A stretch of 64,000 nucleotides of DNA from Spirosoma terrae (GTDB lineage: Bacteria; Bacteroidota; Bacteroidia; Cytophagales; Spirosomataceae): assembly GCF_010435915.1 (NCBI RefSeq), contig NZ_JAAFZH010000008.1:124001-188000 (forward strand), read 5' to 3'. This document shows, piece after piece, positions 62,728 to 64,000 of the stretch; positions within the stretch are counted from its first letter, which is position 1; each line of letters starts with the position of its first letter. The translations under genes were made by a program, and so were the position numbers. The notes under the pieces were generated by a model, which made no database searches, had not been told where the DNA came from, and saw only the letters and a program-made list of their open reading frames with translations.

Positions 62728-64000
62728 ATGCTGAAGTTATCCTGCCTTCCTATACTCTTGCTATATATTACGGGCATCGTATCGGCCCAACCGGCTAATG
62801 ATACAAAAGCTGCTCATGAACTGCTGGAGAAAACACGTACTGTCACACGTAGTGAATTTCAGCAGGCAAAAGCCAATAAGGCCGCCATTGTGAAACGAAT
62901 GCTGGATCTGGGACTTTGGAAAGAGGCTACCGATGCGCTAAAGGCGGATAAGGGCTTAACTGCCGCTGAAAAGTCGCTGCTGTGGGCTGAGTATCACTGG
63001 CTGATCAACGACTTTAAAGCCGCTGAAAAGGACGTAACAACCGCGTTGACCGCTGATAAAAACAGTACGTGGGGAAAACGGCTGAAGGCGTTGCTGGCTA
63101 TTGAAGCCTGGGATCTTCAGAATGCCGAAAAACAGTGTAAACAACTGCTGGGCGCCAATCCAAACGACGATGAAACGGCCATTGTGTTAGGAAGAGCCCT
63201 GATGCTCCAGAAGAAATACCCTGAAGCCTTATCGGTGGCGCAGAAGCTTCAGAAAAAGAGCCCGAAACTGGCTGCCGCCTACCAGCTGGAAGCCAATGTG
63301 TATTTCTGGGATCAACACCCTGAAAAAGCGGAAGCGCCACTGGTAAAATCATTAACGCTCGATCCGCTCAATGCCGATGCCCGGTTCAGTTATGGATACG
63401 CTATCTGGCGCCGGGTCGATGCGACTCAATTGAATGACATGGCCGCGCAGTGGCAACTGGCGCTGGACATTAATCCGCTCCATTTTCAGACACACTGGCA
63501 TTGGGGAAATGGGCATACGAATCTGACGTTTGCGGATTATGCCGACAAAAACGAGAAAGAAATCCGGGAAAAATTAAGAGAAGCCGATAAGCTGTTCCAC
63601 GACAAGCGCCTGGCTGATGCCGTAGCCGTTACGTATAAGATCGAAAAAGAATACCCGACTTCAGTATTGCCCGCCATGCACCGGGGTTCGCTGTATTACA
63701 GCGATTTCGAAACGCCCAATCGCAAGGCGAATCTGGATTCGGCACAGCAGACATTTGTGTCGATCCTGGATAAGAAAAAACACTACGGCCCAGCGCATAA
63801 CGGGCTATCGGCTGTCATCAAATCGAAACGAATACCGTATCTGATGACCTACGATTCGATTACGAACGTACTGAAAACCACGAAAATAAAAGATCCCGAC
63901 AATTTCGCGAATGTATTCCCTGATCTAAGTTATTTCCCCGGCGACCGGGTTAAAGCGATGGTCTGGAATCAGATGTACACCAGTGTTGTCTATTTCCCGT
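62728..64000 (+). CDS. Exported TPR protein (3' end outside window)
   Basis: Open frame from the ATG at 62728 to the window end (424 codons seen). Signal peptide MLKLSCLPILLLYITGIVSA-Q. Then TPR-like helices rich in A-K-x-A-L and E-A-L-S-V-A-Q-K-L-Q: residues ~45-235 with K-G-L-T-A-A-E-K-S-L-L-W-A-E-Y, DDETAIVLGRALMLQKKYPE and ..KSLTLDPLNADARFSYGYAIW. A later helical-to-mixed region ends at the window edge with SYFPGDRVKAMVWNQMYTSV. A C-terminal enzymatic domain could follow beyond the window. Probably co-expressed with the SusC/SusD pair, as it is on the same strand 294 bases downstream. Confidence 0.8.
   Translation, partial: MLKLSCLPILLLYITGIVSAQPANDTKAAHELLEKTRTVTRSEFQQAKANKAAIVKRMLDLGLWKEATDALKADKGLTAAEKSLLWAEYHWLINDFKAAEKDVTTALTADKNSTWGKRLKALLAIEAWDLQNAEKQCKQLLGANPNDDETAIVLGRALMLQKKYPEALSVAQKLQKKSPKLAAAYQLEANVYFWDQHPEKAEAPLVKSLTLDPLNADARFSYGYAIWRRVDATQLNDMAAQWQLALDINPLHFQTHWHWGNGHTNLTFADYADKNEKEIREKLREADKLFHDKRLADAVAVTYKIEKEYPTSVLPAMHRGSLYYSDFETPNRKANLDSAQQTFVSILDKKKHYGPAHNGLSAVIKSKRIPYLMTYDSITNVLKTTKIKDPDNFANVFPDLSYFPGDRVKAMVWNQMYTSVVYFP

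Overview
The window looks like a chromosomal stretch of a Bacteroidota member of the Cytophagales, most like Spirosoma or a close relative (inference from gene content and style; no marker gene such as 16S is present). Grounds: type IX secretion (T9SS) sorting tails, a SusC/SusD pair, TonB-dependent receptors with carboxypeptidase-like N-domains, a LytTR two-component system, a DUF4249 lipoprotein, Bacteroidetes-type promoters (TTTG / TAnnTTTG) and mostly no Shine-Dalgarno. I see no rRNA, tRNA, CRISPR array or insertion sequence.

Layout. 1-1661: 3' part of a repeat-containing secreted T9SS protein. 1721-4891: cupin and membrane-anchored dihaem cytochrome c (minus), then an ArsR-type regulator and an Old-Yellow-Enzyme reductase (plus). 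5054-16957: a glycan-use locus without SusD: GH28, GH20, a six-hairpin-glycosidase-like protein, TonB receptor, NagB-like deaminase, hexuronate-type MFS permease and a LacI-type regulator. Its promoter carries a LacI-like palindrome GTGCACGTGCAC across the start site and a second copy 86 bp downstream. 16971-22137: purQ, a 5'-nucleotidase split into two genes, an unknown exported protein, ahcY. 22387-24522: two unknown genes and a gene-poor zone of hairpins. 24523-27465: a large repeat-rich exported protein. 27769-30567: a LytTR regulator and a TPR sensor kinase that an in-frame TAG splits in two. 30706-34638: phosphoesterase/PQQ-propeller fusion, SGNH hydrolase, murF. 34778-39081: FG-GAP T9SS protein, acidic protein, PAS histidine kinase. 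39373-41863: copper chaperone-like protein and CopA-type ATPase. 42247-46647: small TonB-C-like protein behind phased 11-bp repeats, photolyase, eight-blade PQQ lipoprotein, DUF4249 lipoprotein. 46688-50035: a TonB receptor fused to a catalytically dead alpha/beta-hydrolase domain. 50037-53931: three tandem lytic transglycosylases. 54087-56978: recQ and a Lys/Ala-rich exported protein. 57710-64000: SusC, SusD and a truncated TPR protein.

The most unusual items are the pseudo-hydrolase/TonB-receptor fusion beside its DUF4249 partner, the two sets of 11-bp phased direct repeats upstream of 42247, the amber-split sensor kinase, the LacI-operator-controlled SusD-less glycan locus, and the transglycosylases with a possible TraM-like C-terminal domain. 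Many intergenic regions hold long, perfect inverted repeats; some are clear intrinsic terminators and others lack a T-run.
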